Part shown: piece by piece, positions 26,911-36,389 of the stretch
Layout of the letters: each line of letters starts with the position of its first letter
How positions within the stretch are numbered: position 1 is the first letter of the stretch
NCBI RefSeq assembly: GCF_004114615.1
Contig: NZ_CP035300.1
Span: forward strand, 3,038,001 to 3,102,000
Origin: Dyella sp. M7H15-1
Lineage (GTDB): Bacteria > Pseudomonadota > Gammaproteobacteria > Xanthomonadales > Rhodanobacteraceae
DNA length: 64,000 nucleotides
Reading direction: 5' to 3'
Notes under the pieces: model-generated
Databases searched by the model: none
Told to the model about the DNA's origin: nothing
Seen by the model: the letters and a program-made list of their open reading frames with translations, nothing else
Made by a program: the position numbers and the translations under genes

Positions 26911-27597
26911 TCAATGGGTGCGCGTAGCGGGAATTTCACGCGTACCCGCTTGGACCGGATCGTTGTTTTCATCGGCCATGCCGATTTCACTTTTCAACAT
27001 GGCAAGGGTGGTGGCTGCGACCTGGCGCGTGTCGTAGTAGGCATAACCACCGACGCCGATAGCGCCGATCAGCGGCATCCAGCGTGACAAGCCTTCGCCC
27101 AGCGCACGCTGCGTCACCTTCACGCCAATCTGTTTGGCAACGCGCTCGATCACGCCATAGGACACGCGCCGGAAGATCAGGCGGTCGCCCAGACGCACCA
27201 CCAGATCGCGGAACGCCTGTGCCGAAGTGTGGCGAAACAAACACCACAGCATCTGCTCGCGCCCCAGTTCGGTGTGCCGGCCATAAGCTGCGGCGATATC
27301 ACTGACCAGTTGCGCCTGAATTTTCCAGATCGAAATCAGCTCCGGCAGAATGGTCAGCCAGCCCAGTGGACCGGGTGGCAAAGCCAGCGACCCCGCGGTG
27401 ATCGCCGCGCGCTGAGCAGCACGTTTGGCCAGCCGACGGGCTTCGGTTTCTGGATCGTTCTGACTGTGCACCTTGCTGTCAGGGATCCGGCTGATGAAAT
27501 CCAGGATCGCGCGTGTCACCCGGTTGCTTGCATCGTCTTGGCCAATCACGGCCGGCAAGTGGGTGCCGGATGTAGAGGTTTCGTTGGACTCGGTCAT
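26911..27597 (-). CDS. EcsC-like protein
   Basis: The 228-aa protein has a basic N-terminal part, then ITAGSLALPPGPLGWLTILP, an EcsC-type block with the glycine/proline pattern of that family, and a C-terminal glycine-rich segment WMPLIGAIGVGGYAYYDTRQ that could insert in a membrane. EcsC proteins have no settled function. AGGAG precedes the ATG. It lies 75 bases upstream of the pteridine reductase on the same strand, possibly cotranscribed. Confidence 0.7.
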   Translation of the reverse strand: MTESNETSTSGTHLPAVIGQDDASNRVTRAILDFISRIPDSKVHSQNDPETEARRLAKRAAQRAAITAGSLALPPGPLGWLTILPELISIWKIQAQLVSDIAAAYGRHTELGREQMLWCLFRHTSAQAFRDLVVRLGDRLIFRRVSYGVIERVAKQIGVKVTQRALGEGLSRWMPLIGAIGVGGYAYYDTRQVAATTLAMLKSEIGMADENNDPVQAGTREIPATRTH

Positions 27598-27681
27598 GCC
27601 TCGCTCCTGTGGAATCGTTTGCCGATCATAGGTTGGCTACAGGATTGTCTTATGAGGATGACATAAACTATCCGATGACAC

Positions 27682-27722
27682 ACTTGCACCTCCTAGCAGG
27701 TGCGCCCTGCCGGGCGCACAAG
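27682..27722. repeat. dispersed hairpin repeat, copy 2
   Basis: ACTTGCACCTCCTAGCAGG followed by GTGCGCCCTGCCGGGCGCAC forms two adjacent hairpins. It matches 6949-6986. As there, it directly neighbours a rho-independent terminator. Confidence 0.65.
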
Positions 27723-27725
27723 AAA

Positions 27726-27753
27726 AAGACCCTGCATCTAAATGCAGGGTCTT
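27726..27753 (-). terminator. rho-independent terminator of the TonB receptor gene
   Basis: A 12-bp perfect stem AAGACCCTGCAT / ATGCAGGGTCTT with a 4-base loop. Read on the minus strand it is followed by a T run, 17 bases beyond the receptor's stop codon. Confidence 0.9.
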
Positions 27754-27769
27754 AGACTAACGGTGCTAC

Positions 27770-30574
27770 TTATTTGCCGAACTTGTATGTGGCTTCGACG
27801 AAGTAACTGCGGCCGTAAACGTTGTAGTTGTCACTGTTGTAAGGCTGGTTTGCCGTGCCCGGATAACTGTTGTCCTTGGGGGGCATTTTGTTGAATAGAT
27901 TGTCGACCATGAATGACAAGGTAAGGCTCGGAATCGGGCTGTATGACACGCTTGCGTTATAAATCATCCAGGGCACCAACTTGCCAGCGCCTGGGGCTGT
28001 GTAACTATCCGTGTTATAGGCCTGGTAATTTGGGGTACTTCCATAGCGATTCCCATAGAGCGTTGCGCTCCAAGCATCCTTGCTCCAGGTTAGCGAAGCA
28101 TTAGCCTTGGTTTTAAAACCGGCGCTATACCAGATGTTGTAGAACGGCGACCGAAGTACATCGATAACGGGGTCGCTGGGGTTCGCCTGTACCGTGTGCT
28201 TCAGAACGTCACTGTACGAAGCATTGAGTGCTATGTTTCCGAAATCGCCAGCTTTGAATGCATAGTTGAATCCAACGACCAGTGCATCCAGCTTTTCACT
28301 CGCGATATTGACTTTTGGTGTCGCAATTTGGGTGATATTTCCATTTGCATCGCGTGTTACCTGGTTCAATGTTGCAGCGCAAGTTGGCGACTGGATATTA
28401 AGATCACCGAGCCTGCATAGGGCCTCCTGCCTGAGAATCATATCCGGATCTTGCGGCTGCACTTCGTTGTTGATGCTCCAATGAAAGTAATCGGCTGTTA
28501 CAGACATCCGTGACACCGGAGCCCAGACCAGACCGTATGTCCATGTTGTGGCCGTGATGGGTTGTAACTTGGGATTTCCATTGGTTACGATCATGAATTG
28601 ATAGCTATCGTAGGGCGCTGGGCAGTTTTGAACGTTGCCGGCGGCGTAACCTCGTAAGGCGCAATTGTAATAATCCGGAGCAAAGTTGTAGCCCGTGCTC
28701 TGGCCTTGAAATTCATCCGCGAGCGTTGGGACTTTGAACGCGGAACCGTACTTGGCCCGCAATAGCAGCGCATCGAAAGGTCGATACTCGAAACCTACGC
28801 TATAGGTAGGCTTGCTTACCGTTGAGTTGGCGACGTTGAAAGCGTCGTAACGAAGCGATGCATTCATGGTAAGTTGGTTGAGAAGCGGTAGTCGCAGTTC
28901 CGTGGTTGCGGCATAACGGGATCGATGTCCCGCTCCTTGAATCGCTGACGTTCCCCATGCGTCGCCGGCCATCAAGCGCGGATCCGGAGAGTAATCCCAG
29001 CCCTGATTGCCGCCTTCGACGAGGAAGGCTACACCCGCGTCGCCACCTGGCATCTCCATAAGCGATGCGTTGGTCACGACAGCCCGAAGCATGTTGTCCC
29101 AGCTCTTGCTTCGTGTGTCCGCATAACCGGTGAAGCTGCGAAAGTCACTATTGGGGATGGGTGAATAAAACGCGCCGTAGTTCGGATTGAAAATGTCATG
29201 TGGCGCACCATCGTCATCGACATATGTGCCAAGACTGGGGCCAAGGATGTGATCTGAAAAATAGGCTTCTATTGGATCGGACCATCGATAAAAGTTTCGT
29301 TCGATGAGTTGATCGTTCGAGTGAGTGAAGCTGATGTCGTAATCCCAGTTCGAGGCGCCGATACCACCTTTGGCCCCTAGCACCAGCATATAGGTGTTTT
29401 CGGTGGTTTTATTCATGATGGACTTGTAGCCACCGACCTCTTCGGGAGTAAAGCCGCGTTGCAGGTCAACGACATCGTCAAGGTTGGGGTCGTAATAGCC
29501 GTTATAACTAGCCGAAGTGCCCCACCATGTCGTCGCTGGGCCATTGGTGAACTTCTGCTGCTGGTAGCTGTACAGAAAATCACCATAGAGCTGGATGTTT
29601 TCGTTTACATCAAAGGTTGCATGAGTGTAGGCCTGCGCTGTCTTGCTATCATTGCCGATCGTGGCGTAACCGGGGGAGTAGAAGGAGCCGCAATATTCTC
29701 CCTTGCCTGCGCGGCTCTGAAGTCCCTCCGTTCCTCGGAACTGATTGCTTACCAGCGCGCAACGATTGGGGTCGAGCATGTAGTACTTGTTGCTGGATAC
29801 GAGGTAGTCGCGGCTGGCGGTTTCTGGCGAAGTGCCGTGCTTGTTGAAGGTTGCTGTCAGGGAGCGATCCATGGCCCAAGTAGGTTGCGTGCTTTCGAAC
29901 TGGGCGCCAGCGAGGATGTTGAATTTCCCGATGTTGAAGCTGTCGGCAAAGCTGATGCGGCGATCTGCGCCGCCACCTTCTTTGCTCCATCCGTAGCGGA
30001 CATCGACCACTGGCGCGTCGAGCTTCTTCTTAAGAACGATATTGACGACGCCAGCGATGGCGTCCGAGCCGTAGAGTGACGATTGGCCGCCTGGAAGAAT
30101 GTCGATATGGTCGACCATCTCGGTCGGTATGCTGGCGAGATTGTTGAAAGTGTCGCTACCGTTATAAAGGGCCGGGAAGTCACCCATGGGGCGGCCATTG
30201 ATGAGGTATTTTACGTAGCCCACGTTCAAACCGAACATGCTGAGCGTTTGGGCGCCTGGAGTAAAACTATTGGTGTCTTGTGCTCCCTGTGCGCTACCCG
30301 TTGCGAAGGAGGCTTGCTGAAGTGCATCAGCAACGCTCGTAAATCCTTTTTCCTTAAGTTGTGCGGCAGTGATCGTTGTGGTCGGGGTGGATGTTTCCAC
30401 CTGCGTTTGCGGAATCAATGATCCGGTAACCGTCACTGCCTCGAGCTTTTTCGTCGGCTTGCTGCTATCCGTAGTGTTGCTGTCCTGTGCGAATGCGCTG
30501 GTGCATCCCAGTGCCGCCACGCAGGCCACTGCCAGCAACTTGTACGCGTGCTGGCCACTATTCCCTCTCTTCAT
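27770..30574 (-). CDS. TonB-dependent outer membrane receptor
   Basis: The protein of about 934 aa has a signal peptide (LLAVACVAALGCTSAFA), a TonB-box-like stretch KLEAVTVTGS, a plug domain (ITAAQLKEKGFTSVADALQQ, LINGRPMGD, DHIDILPGGQSSLYGSDAIA) and a 22-strand type barrel ending VEATYKFGK. It imports a scarce ligand across the outer membrane with TonB energy. Features such as FGLNVGYVKYLINGR recall large xanthomonad receptors for carbohydrates or peptides, but the ligand is unknown. Two ATG codons are in tandem; the second (30574) is better spaced from GGGAGAA. A terminator follows. A palindrome at 30736-30752 may be its operator. Confidence 0.93.
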   Translation of the reverse strand: MKRGNSGQHAYKLLAVACVAALGCTSAFAQDSNTTDSSKPTKKLEAVTVTGSLIPQTQVETSTPTTTITAAQLKEKGFTSVADALQQASFATGSAQGAQDTNSFTPGAQTLSMFGLNVGYVKYLINGRPMGDFPALYNGSDTFNNLASIPTEMVDHIDILPGGQSSLYGSDAIAGVVNIVLKKKLDAPVVDVRYGWSKEGGGADRRISFADSFNIGKFNILAGAQFESTQPTWAMDRSLTATFNKHGTSPETASRDYLVSSNKYYMLDPNRCALVSNQFRGTEGLQSRAGKGEYCGSFYSPGYATIGNDSKTAQAYTHATFDVNENIQLYGDFLYSYQQQKFTNGPATTWWGTSASYNGYYDPNLDDVVDLQRGFTPEEVGGYKSIMNKTTENTYMLVLGAKGGIGASNWDYDISFTHSNDQLIERNFYRWSDPIEAYFSDHILGPSLGTYVDDDGAPHDIFNPNYGAFYSPIPNSDFRSFTGYADTRSKSWDNMLRAVVTNASLMEMPGGDAGVAFLVEGGNQGWDYSPDPRLMAGDAWGTSAIQGAGHRSRYAATTELRLPLLNQLTMNASLRYDAFNVANSTVSKPTYSVGFEYRPFDALLLRAKYGSAFKVPTLADEFQGQSTGYNFAPDYYNCALRGYAAGNVQNCPAPYDSYQFMIVTNGNPKLQPITATTWTYGLVWAPVSRMSVTADYFHWSINNEVQPQDPDMILRQEALCRLGDLNIQSPTCAATLNQVTRDANGNITQIATPKVNIASEKLDALVVGFNYAFKAGDFGNIALNASYSDVLKHTVQANPSDPVIDVLRSPFYNIWYSAGFKTKANASLTWSKDAWSATLYGNRYGSTPNYQAYNTDSYTAPGAGKLVPWMIYNASVSYSPIPSLTLSFMVDNLFNKMPPKDNSYPGTANQPYNSDNYNVYGRSYFVEATYKFGK

Positions 30575-30735
30575 CATGCTTCTCCCTGGTCGTATTCGTG
30601 TATTGGCTTTACCCAGGTTTAGGCAAAACCTTCCCCTTCGGACCTTTGTTTGATCCTCTATGGAGTTCGTCGCGGTAGCCCGCTGCGGCTACGTTGCTTC
30701 GAATGAAGCGCGGATAACCGTTAGGCAATTAGTAA

Positions 30736-30752
30736 TACCTGTAAAACAGGTA
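30736..30752. promoter_or_regulatory. palindromic operator candidate upstream of the TonB receptor
   Basis: TACCTGTAAAACAGGTA is a perfect 7-bp inverted repeat around AAA, about 160 bases before the receptor start. It is the only conspicuous site in the 328-base interval 30575-30902, which contains no gene. Confidence 0.4.
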
Positions 30753-30902
30753 ACGCTATCAGATGGGTCTGAAAGTCGTGTGGGTGAGCATACGCTTGCA
30801 TGCATGACCTATTGCGCGAATTGACTGCGGATGTTGTATCCGCCAAAACAAAAACGACGCGGACCAAATCACGCCGTTCGAAGTGAAGTTTGCAGGTTTT
30901 GC

Positions 30903-31409
30903 TCAGGGCTTGCCGATGTAGTCTTCCTTGCCAATACCGGCGCCCGCCACACGCAGGATGTCGTAGGCTGTAGTGCAGTGGAAGAACAGGTTGGGAATGA
31001 CGAAATGCAGCAGATAGGCCTGGCCTTCGAATGACAGCTCGTTATTGCGCGTCTTGATGGTGATGGCGCGGGTTTCGCTGCCATCGATTTGCTCGGGTTT
31101 GAAGCTCTTGATGTAGTCGATAGCGCGTTCGATGCGGCTGTAGAGTTCTTCGAAGGAGGTTTCGTTGTCTTCGAACTTGAGCGGATCGACCCCGGCCAGG
31201 CGCGCGGCGCCATTCTTGGCCATGTCGGTGGCGATCTGCACCTGTTTGACCAGTGGCAGCATGTCGGGGATCAGACGTGTCTGCAACATCACTGAATCGT
31301 CAACATTTTTGTGTTTTGCGTGTGTCTGACCCAGCTTGAGGACATGGTGCAGGTTGTTCAGGGCGCGCAGGAAGACGGGTATGGCAACCTGATACATGGA
31401 AATACTCAT
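30903..31409 (-). CDS. DUF1993 domain protein
   Basis: The 168-aa protein starts MSISMYQVAIPVFLRALNNL and has the helical bundle pattern of DUF1993 (DinB-like fold), including LIPDMLPLVKQVQIATDMAK and a C-terminal block FVIPNLFFHCTTAYDILR. No metal triad or signal peptide is evident. Its ATG overlaps the stop codon of the upstream MFS gene (ATGA), so the two are translationally coupled. Function unknown. Confidence 0.85.
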   Translation of the reverse strand: MSISMYQVAIPVFLRALNNLHHVLKLGQTHAKHKNVDDSVMLQTRLIPDMLPLVKQVQIATDMAKNGAARLAGVDPLKFEDNETSFEELYSRIERAIDYIKSFKPEQIDGSETRAITIKTRNNELSFEGQAYLLHFVIPNLFFHCTTAYDILRVAGAGIGKEDYIGKP

Positions 31410-32761
31410 GGTGATGGCTCCGATTGATCGTTGGGAAGAGGCTCGTGACAGATGACGTCCGCCGCGGGGGAAAGCTCTGTGCTTAGCATCGTGGCGGCAT
31501 GTTCCGAAGCCGGTCCTGCTTGTACGACGTGTATGTGTCGTATGGCATAGCCTGCGACGAGAGTTGCAACGGCCAGCAACGACCCGGCCAGCACAAAGGC
31601 GATGCCGGGCAGATGCACAGGGGCGTGGTCACTGATAAACAGTGCGAACAAATTGGCGAACACTGCCGGTCCGAAGATGCCGGCGAGGCTGGCCAGGCTG
31701 CTCAGCGCGCCCTGCAAGCGACCTTGTTCGTGTGGATCCACTTGCTGTGTCATCAAGGCTTGTGCAGGCGGTCCGGACAAGCCACCCAGGCACAGGAAAG
31801 GGATTCCTAACAGGAACATCCAGCTTACGGATGACAGGCCGAAGAACATGTACCCGACGACGCAAAGCGGCAGGCCCAGCATGATCATGCGCCGTTCGCC
31901 GAGTTTCGGCATGAGCTGCCGTACCAGGATCGCTTGCACCAGCCCGCTGCAGAGTCCGACCAGGCCCAGCGTGTAGCCCACGGCCTGTGGGCCCCAGCCA
32001 TAGCGGTAGTCGGTGTAGAGCACATAGGTAGAATTGAGGGAAAATTGCGCCAAGTTGATGAGGAAGAACACGGCAGCGAACGCGAACACCTGCGGATAGC
32101 GGCGCAACAGCACCAAGGCGCCGAAAGGATTGGCATGGCGCCAGTCGAAATGTTTGGCGCGGCGCTCTGCCGGTAATGACTCCGGCAGTACGAAGAATCC
32201 ATAGCAGAAGTTCACCAGTGACAGTCCGGCGGCCACCCAGAATGGCAGGCGAAGGCTGATATGCCCCAGGAATCCACCCAGCGCCGGTCCCGCGATAAAA
32301 CCGAGGGCGAATGCGCCACCCATCGCGCCGAAAGCGGCCGCACGCTGCTCCTTCGGCACGATATCGGCGATGTATGCGTTGGCGGTGGAGAAGCTGGCCG
32401 AGCAGATGCCGGAGACGGCGCGGCCGACAAACAGTAGCCACATCACCGGGGTCAACGCCATCACGATGAAATCCACCCCCAGTCCAAAGCTGGAGATCAG
32501 GATGACGGCACGCCGGCCAAAGCGGTCCGACAGTGCGCCTTGCACCGGCGAGAACACGAATTGCATCAGCATGTAGACCGTGCCGAAAGCGCTGATCCAC
32601 ACGGCCGCTTTCGCGATGCTGCCGCCGATCAGGTCCACGACCAGATGTGGCAGGACCGGAATGATGATGCCGAATGCGAGCATGTCCAGCATCACCGTCA
32701 CAAAGATGAATGCGAACGCGGCTTTCTGGCGGGAGGAAGCGGGAATCGGTGCGGAATCCAT
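31406..32761 (-). CDS. MFS transporter of the TetA/drug-efflux type
   Basis: The 451-aa inner membrane protein has twelve hydrophobic segments. Its first loop, GALSDRFGRRAVIL, is the MFS motif A, and AVSGICSASFSTANAYIADI with GFIAGPALGGFLG (antiporter motif C) marks the DHA1 group to which TetA belongs. It probably exports a small molecule in exchange for protons. The resistance substrate, if any, cannot be told. It is coupled to the downstream DUF1993 gene by a 4-base overlap. Confidence 0.9.
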   Translation of the reverse strand: MDSAPIPASSRQKAAFAFIFVTVMLDMLAFGIIIPVLPHLVVDLIGGSIAKAAVWISAFGTVYMLMQFVFSPVQGALSDRFGRRAVILISSFGLGVDFIVMALTPVMWLLFVGRAVSGICSASFSTANAYIADIVPKEQRAAAFGAMGGAFALGFIAGPALGGFLGHISLRLPFWVAAGLSLVNFCYGFFVLPESLPAERRAKHFDWRHANPFGALVLLRRYPQVFAFAAVFFLINLAQFSLNSTYVLYTDYRYGWGPQAVGYTLGLVGLCSGLVQAILVRQLMPKLGERRMIMLGLPLCVVGYMFFGLSSVSWMFLLGIPFLCLGGLSGPPAQALMTQQVDPHEQGRLQGALSSLASLAGIFGPAVFANLFALFISDHAPVHLPGIAFVLAGSLLAVATLVAGYAIRHIHVVQAGPASEHAATMLSTELSPAADVICHEPLPNDQSEPSP

Positions 32762-32883
32762 GTGTGGGGCGTCGATAGGTAGCTCGAAAGGTCAAAGATT
32801 CAACCATAGCCGATGGCGGGCGGCTTGGTATGGGCAGGACGTGAGCAAAACGTCGCGCAATGTTGGTGAGGGTGAGACCAGGG

Positions 32884-32932
32884 CGCGAAAACAAAGATAT
32901 GTGCGAGAACTGAATCGCTCGCTTCGCCCGGA
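32884..32932. repeat. 49-bp dispersed repeat core, copy 1
   Basis: The core begins CGCGAAAACAAAGA and ends CGCTTCGCCCGGA. Copies 2 and 3 are at 34710-34758 and 59155-59203. Here it is followed by GATGTTTCGCAAGTCT, shared with copy 2. It lies between the MFS gene start and the folE end. Confidence 0.85.
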
Positions 32933-33009
32933 CCCATCCGATGTTTCGCAAGTCTGTGCATCCGCATCCGCTGAAGGCAGCCAAAGCAAGGCGGCGATGG
33001 CGGTTTGCA

Positions 33010-33612
33010 TCAGCGGCGGCTGCCACGCAGGCCGATGAAATCGAGGAACTCGGCGCGGGTACGGGCATCGTCGCGGAAAGCGCCAAGCATCTGGCTGGTG
33101 ATCATCGACACGCCGCGCTTGTGCACGCCGCGGGTGGTCATGCACTCGTGACTGGCATCCACCACCACGGCCACACCGGTCGGACGCAGGTTTTCATCAA
33201 TGCAGCGCGCGATTTCCGCGGTCATTTTTTCCTGCACTTGGAAGCGGCGCGCAAAAGCATCCACCACGCGCGCCAGCTTGCTGATGCCAACCACACGATG
33301 GGTGGGCAGATAGCCTACGTGGGCGCGGCCGATGATCGGCGCCATGTGATGTTCGCAGTGGCTCTCGAATTCGATGTCGCGCAGCACCACCATTTCGTCA
33401 TAGCCGGCCACTTCCTCGAAGGTGCGGCGCAGGTACTCACTCGGGTCGATCTGATAGCCGCTGAACCAATCACGATAGGCCTTGACCACGCGCCGGGGTG
33501 TATCGAGCAGACCCTCGCGTTGCGGATTCTCGCCGGCCCAGCGCAACAGGGTGCGCACCGCTTCTTCGGCTTGCTCGCGGGTAACATCGGTGGACTCGTG
33601 CTGCTCGCTCAT
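33010..33612 (-). CDS. folE: GTP cyclohydrolase I FolE
   Basis: The 200-aa enzyme makes 7,8-dihydroneopterin triphosphate from GTP, the first step of folate synthesis. Zinc ligands are visible in [19 protein letters not shown] and in [14 protein letters not shown]. The remaining blocks ([28 protein letters not shown]) are in family order. AAGGAAA lies before the ATG. It is the classical zinc type (FolE1). It stands divergent from the shikimate-dehydrogenase-like gene. Confidence 0.96.
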   Translation of the reverse strand: MSEQHESTDVTREQAEEAVRTLLRWAGENPQREGLLDTPRRVVKAYRDWFSGYQIDPSEYLRRTFEEVAGYDEMVVLRDIEFESHCEHHMAPIIGRAHVGYLPTHRVVGISKLARVVDAFARRFQVQEKMTAEIARCIDENLRPTGVAVVVDASHECMTTRGVHKRGVSMITSQMLGAFRDDARTRAEFLDFIGLRGSRR

Positions 33613-33743
33613 GCGGCTTTCCTTGGTGCTGTGCTGGCTTACAAGTGTAGCGCCCGCGTCAAGATGATAGGGTCGCAGGGAGATGGGGCGGCTTGCGCTG
33701 CCCGTAACCCGTCTTCCCCGCTGATTCCGTACGAGCCTTGCCG

Positions 33744-34559
33744 ATGTCCCGATCCATCAACCGCGATACCCAGTTGTGCATGTCCTTGTCCGGCCGGCCG
33801 GGCAACTTCGGCACGCGCTTTCAGAATTTCCTCTACGAGGCGCTGGATCTCAATTACGTCTACAAGGCCTTTACCACCAAGGATTTGCCGGCAGCGATCG
33901 GGGGCATCCGTGCTCTGGGCATTCGTGGTTGCGCGGTCTCGATGCCGTTCAAGGAAGCCTGCATACCGTGGGTGGACAGTATCGATGATTCGGCGCAGGC
34001 GATCGCCTCGATCAACACGATCGTCAACGAAGATGGTCATCTGCGTGCCTACAACACTGACTACATCGCCATCCGCAAGCTGATCGAGCAGCATGGATGG
34101 TTGCCGGATACGGAGTTGGCCTTACGTGGCAGCGGCGGCATGGCCAAGGCGGTGGCCTGTGCGTTCCGCGATGCGGGGTTCAGGCACGGGTATGTCGTGG
34201 CGCGCAACGAAGCGGCCGGGCGCAAGCTGGCCGAAGTCAGCGGGTTTGCGTGGGTCGCCGATACATCGGAGCTGGATGCGAAGCTACTGATCAACGTCAC
34301 GCCACTCGGCATGGAAGGTCCCGAGGCCGGCCAATTGTCTTTCGATCGAGCCATGGTGGAACGTGCGAAGGTTGTCTTCGATGTGGTGGCTTTGCCATCG
34401 GAAACGCCGTTGATCAAACTCGCTCGTTCGCTCGGCAAGCGAGTGATGACGGGGGCTGAGGTGATCGTGTTGCAGGCGGTGGAGCAGTTTGTGCTCTATA
34501 CGGGCGTGCGGCCGGATGATGCGCTTATTGCAAAAGCTGCTGCAAATGCGTTGCCTTAA
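33744..34559 (+). CDS. shikimate 5-dehydrogenase-like protein
   Basis: The 271-aa protein has the AroE two-domain plan: substrate side [11 protein letters not shown] with the catalytic Lys, [10 protein letters not shown] and AYNTDYIAI with the catalytic Asp, then the dinucleotide loop [15 protein letters not shown] and [10 protein letters not shown]. The N-terminal substrate block is unusual ([20 protein letters not shown] in place of the common SxSxxxHN pattern), so it may belong to an AroE-like subgroup rather than serve as the main shikimate dehydrogenase. The ATG at 33744 is preferred over a TTG at 33738. Its stop is followed after 3 bases by an inverted-repeat arm. Confidence 0.8.
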   Translation: MSRSINRDTQLCMSLSGRPGNFGTRFQNFLYEALDLNYVYKAFTTKDLPAAIGGIRALGIRGCAVSMPFKEACIPWVDSIDDSAQAIASINTIVNEDGHLRAYNTDYIAIRKLIEQHGWLPDTELALRGSGGMAKAVACAFRDAGFRHGYVVARNEAAGRKLAEVSGFAWVADTSELDAKLLINVTPLGMEGPEAGQLSFDRAMVERAKVVFDVVALPSETPLIKLARSLGKRVMTGAEVIVLQAVEQFVLYTGVRPDDALIAKAAANALP

Positions 34560-34562
34560 TCT

Positions 34563-34620
34563 CAATGGCACTAACTTAAGCATCGTCGCCCCGGCGAAGG
34601 CCCACTGCTGTCCGGGGAAA
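34563..34620. repeat. 58-bp inverted repeat, left arm
   Basis: This arm is complementary to 34888-34945 with only two mismatches. It begins CAATGGCACTAACTTAAGCA and contains CCCCGG and TCCGGGG. It lies immediately after the shikimate-dehydrogenase-like stop codon. The 389-base interval 34560-34948 contains no gene: it is filled by the two arms and the repeat between them. Confidence 0.9.
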
Positions 34621-34662
34621 ATTGTGCCGCGTGCGAAGTGGCTAAAGACGTGCATGGAGTGA

Positions 34663-34845
34663 GCCCCTCTCCCTTCGGGAGAGGGGTTGGGGTGAGGGTT
34701 CGGCCAGCGCGCGAAAACAAAGAATTGCGCGAGAACTGAAGCGCGCGCTTCGCCCGGACCCTCACCCGCCTGCCGGCACCCTCTCCCGTAGGGAGAGGGG
34801 TTCACTCATCAGATGTTTCGCAAGTCTCCGCATCCGCTGATGCGG
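34663..34845. repeat. repeat block with 49-bp core, copy 2
   Basis: The block starts with the CCCTCTCCCTTCGGGAGAGG hairpin, has the 49-bp core at 34710-34758, then CCCTCTCCCGTAGGGAGAGG and GATGTTTCGCAAGTCT. It sits between the two arms of the 58-bp inverted repeat. Confidence 0.85.
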
Positions 34846-34887
34846 TGAAATCTTTGGCATAAGCCACACTCCATCAATCAGCGTGAC

Positions 34888-34945
34888 TTTCCCCGGACAG
34901 CAGTGGGCCTACGCCGGGGCGACGATGCTTACGTTAGTGCCATTG
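34888..34945. repeat. 58-bp inverted repeat, right arm
   Basis: Inverted copy of 34563-34620, ending three bases short of the rmuC stop codon on the opposite strand. A transcript across the whole interval could form a long hairpin. Confidence 0.9.
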
Positions 34946-34948
34946 GCC

Positions 34949-36373
34949 TTAATCTTCTGTCGTTTCTTCTTCACCGTTGAGCGCATCGTCCAGCAACTGC
35001 TGCGCCTGTTCACCCGGCAAGGATTCCACATCGCGCAGCTTGCGTTCGATCGCCCGCGTACGCACGCTGGTGGCATCGATGTGCCTGCCTGCTTCATCCA
35101 GCTTCTTGCGCACCATCTTTAGCACGTCGCCGAACTTGCCAAATTCGTTCTTTACCGCGCCGAGCAATTGCCATACCTCGCTGCTGCGCTGTTGGATCGC
35201 CAGCGTGCGGAAACCCATCTGCAAGCTATTGAGAATGGCGGAAAGGGTCGTAGGACCGGCCACAATGACGCGTTGCTCGCGTTGCAGGCTTTCGAACAAG
35301 CCTGGGCGGCGGATGATTTCGGCGTAGAGACCTTCGGTGGGCAGGAACAGGATGGCAAAGTCAGTCGTCGCCGGCGGCGCAATGTACTTGGCGCGAATAG
35401 TCTTGGCTTCTTCGCGGATATGGCGCTCCAGTGCCACCGCCGCACGCTCCACCGCATCGATATCGGCTTGCTGCTGCGCATCGAGCAGACGTTCGTAATT
35501 TTCGCTAGGGAATTTCGCATCGATCGGCAGCCATACCTGGCTGTCGCGCTCGCCCCCCGGCAGGCGGATGGCGAATTCCACGCGATTATCGGAGCCCGGA
35601 ACGGTGGCGATATCGATGGCGTATTGCTCGGGCGTGAGTATCTGCTCCAGCAGTGCGCTCAACTGCATTTCGCCAAGAATGCCGCGTGTTTTCACATTGC
35701 TCAGCACGCGCTTGAGATCGCCCACACCACTGGCCAGCGATTGCATTTCACCCAAGCCGCGCTGCACGGCTTCCAGGCGCTCGGAAACGAGCTTGAACGA
35801 CTGGCCGAGGCGTGTTTCCAGTGTGGATTGCAGTTTTTCGTCGACCGTGGCCCGCATCTGCTCCAGCTTGATGGCGTTGTCCTGCTGGATGGCGCCGAGT
35901 TGGGTTTCCAGCGTGGTGCGTACTTCGCCGAGGCGCTTCTCATTGTCGGCCGTGAGCGCTGCCAGTCGTTGTTGCTGCTGTTCGCCGAGCCGGGCGAGGC
36001 TGGCGGCCAATTCTTCGCGGCCACGACGGGCGTCTTCGGCAAGACGCTGGGCGAGGGTTTGCAGGCCGTTGTCGGTGCGTTCGGTGAGCAGGTCCAGACG
36101 CTGGCCAAACAGACTGATACGTTCCTGCTGCTGTGCGGCTATCGCGTCGAATTGGTCTTGCATCAGGCCGCGGAATTGCAGCAGCGACTGGCTCAACTCG
36201 CCGCGTCCGGCGCGCTGTTCCTGGGCGAGGGCGTCACGCAGGTGGCGATTGTCGTCCTTCAGGGCGTCCAGTCGTGTGTGCAGGCCCACGTCGCCGCGCC
36301 CACGCAGCAAGATAAGCATCTGCAGGATCAGCAGGAGCACAGTCAGGGCCAGCAGGATGTCGATCAGGGACAT
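34949..36373 (-). CDS. rmuC: DNA recombination protein RmuC homologue
   Basis: The 474-aa protein has an N-terminal membrane segment (LLALTVLLLILQMLILL), about 170 residues of coiled coil rich in Gln, Glu and Arg, then the RmuC domain: RGILGEMQLSALLEQILTPE, LPIDAKFPSENYERLLDAQ, DFAILFLPTEGLYAEIIRRP and IVAGPTTLSAILNSLQMGF. The domain has a PD-(D/E)XK nuclease-like fold and limits sequence inversions at repeats in E. coli. The start may instead be the ATG at 36385. It lies behind the rRNA methyltransferase, 4-16 bases from its stop codon, so they share a transcript. Its stop meets a 58-bp inverted repeat. Confidence 0.92.
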   Translation of the reverse strand: MSLIDILLALTVLLLILQMLILLRGRGDVGLHTRLDALKDDNRHLRDALAQEQRAGRGELSQSLLQFRGLMQDQFDAIAAQQQERISLFGQRLDLLTERTDNGLQTLAQRLAEDARRGREELAASLARLGEQQQQRLAALTADNEKRLGEVRTTLETQLGAIQQDNAIKLEQMRATVDEKLQSTLETRLGQSFKLVSERLEAVQRGLGEMQSLASGVGDLKRVLSNVKTRGILGEMQLSALLEQILTPEQYAIDIATVPGSDNRVEFAIRLPGGERDSQVWLPIDAKFPSENYERLLDAQQQADIDAVERAAVALERHIREEAKTIRAKYIAPPATTDFAILFLPTEGLYAEIIRRPGLFESLQREQRVIVAGPTTLSAILNSLQMGFRTLAIQQRSSEVWQLLGAVKNEFGKFGDVLKMVRKKLDEAGRHIDATSVRTRAIERKLRDVESLPGEQAQQLLDDALNGEEETTED

Positions 36374-36389
36374 GGATGATTCCATTAAC

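Noticed and set aside
31629-33086. 485-aa minus-strand open frame overlapping the MFS gene
   Set aside because: It is a shifted frame of the MFS gene; the product is Arg/Pro-rich with no membrane segments, while the MFS frame has full family motifs.
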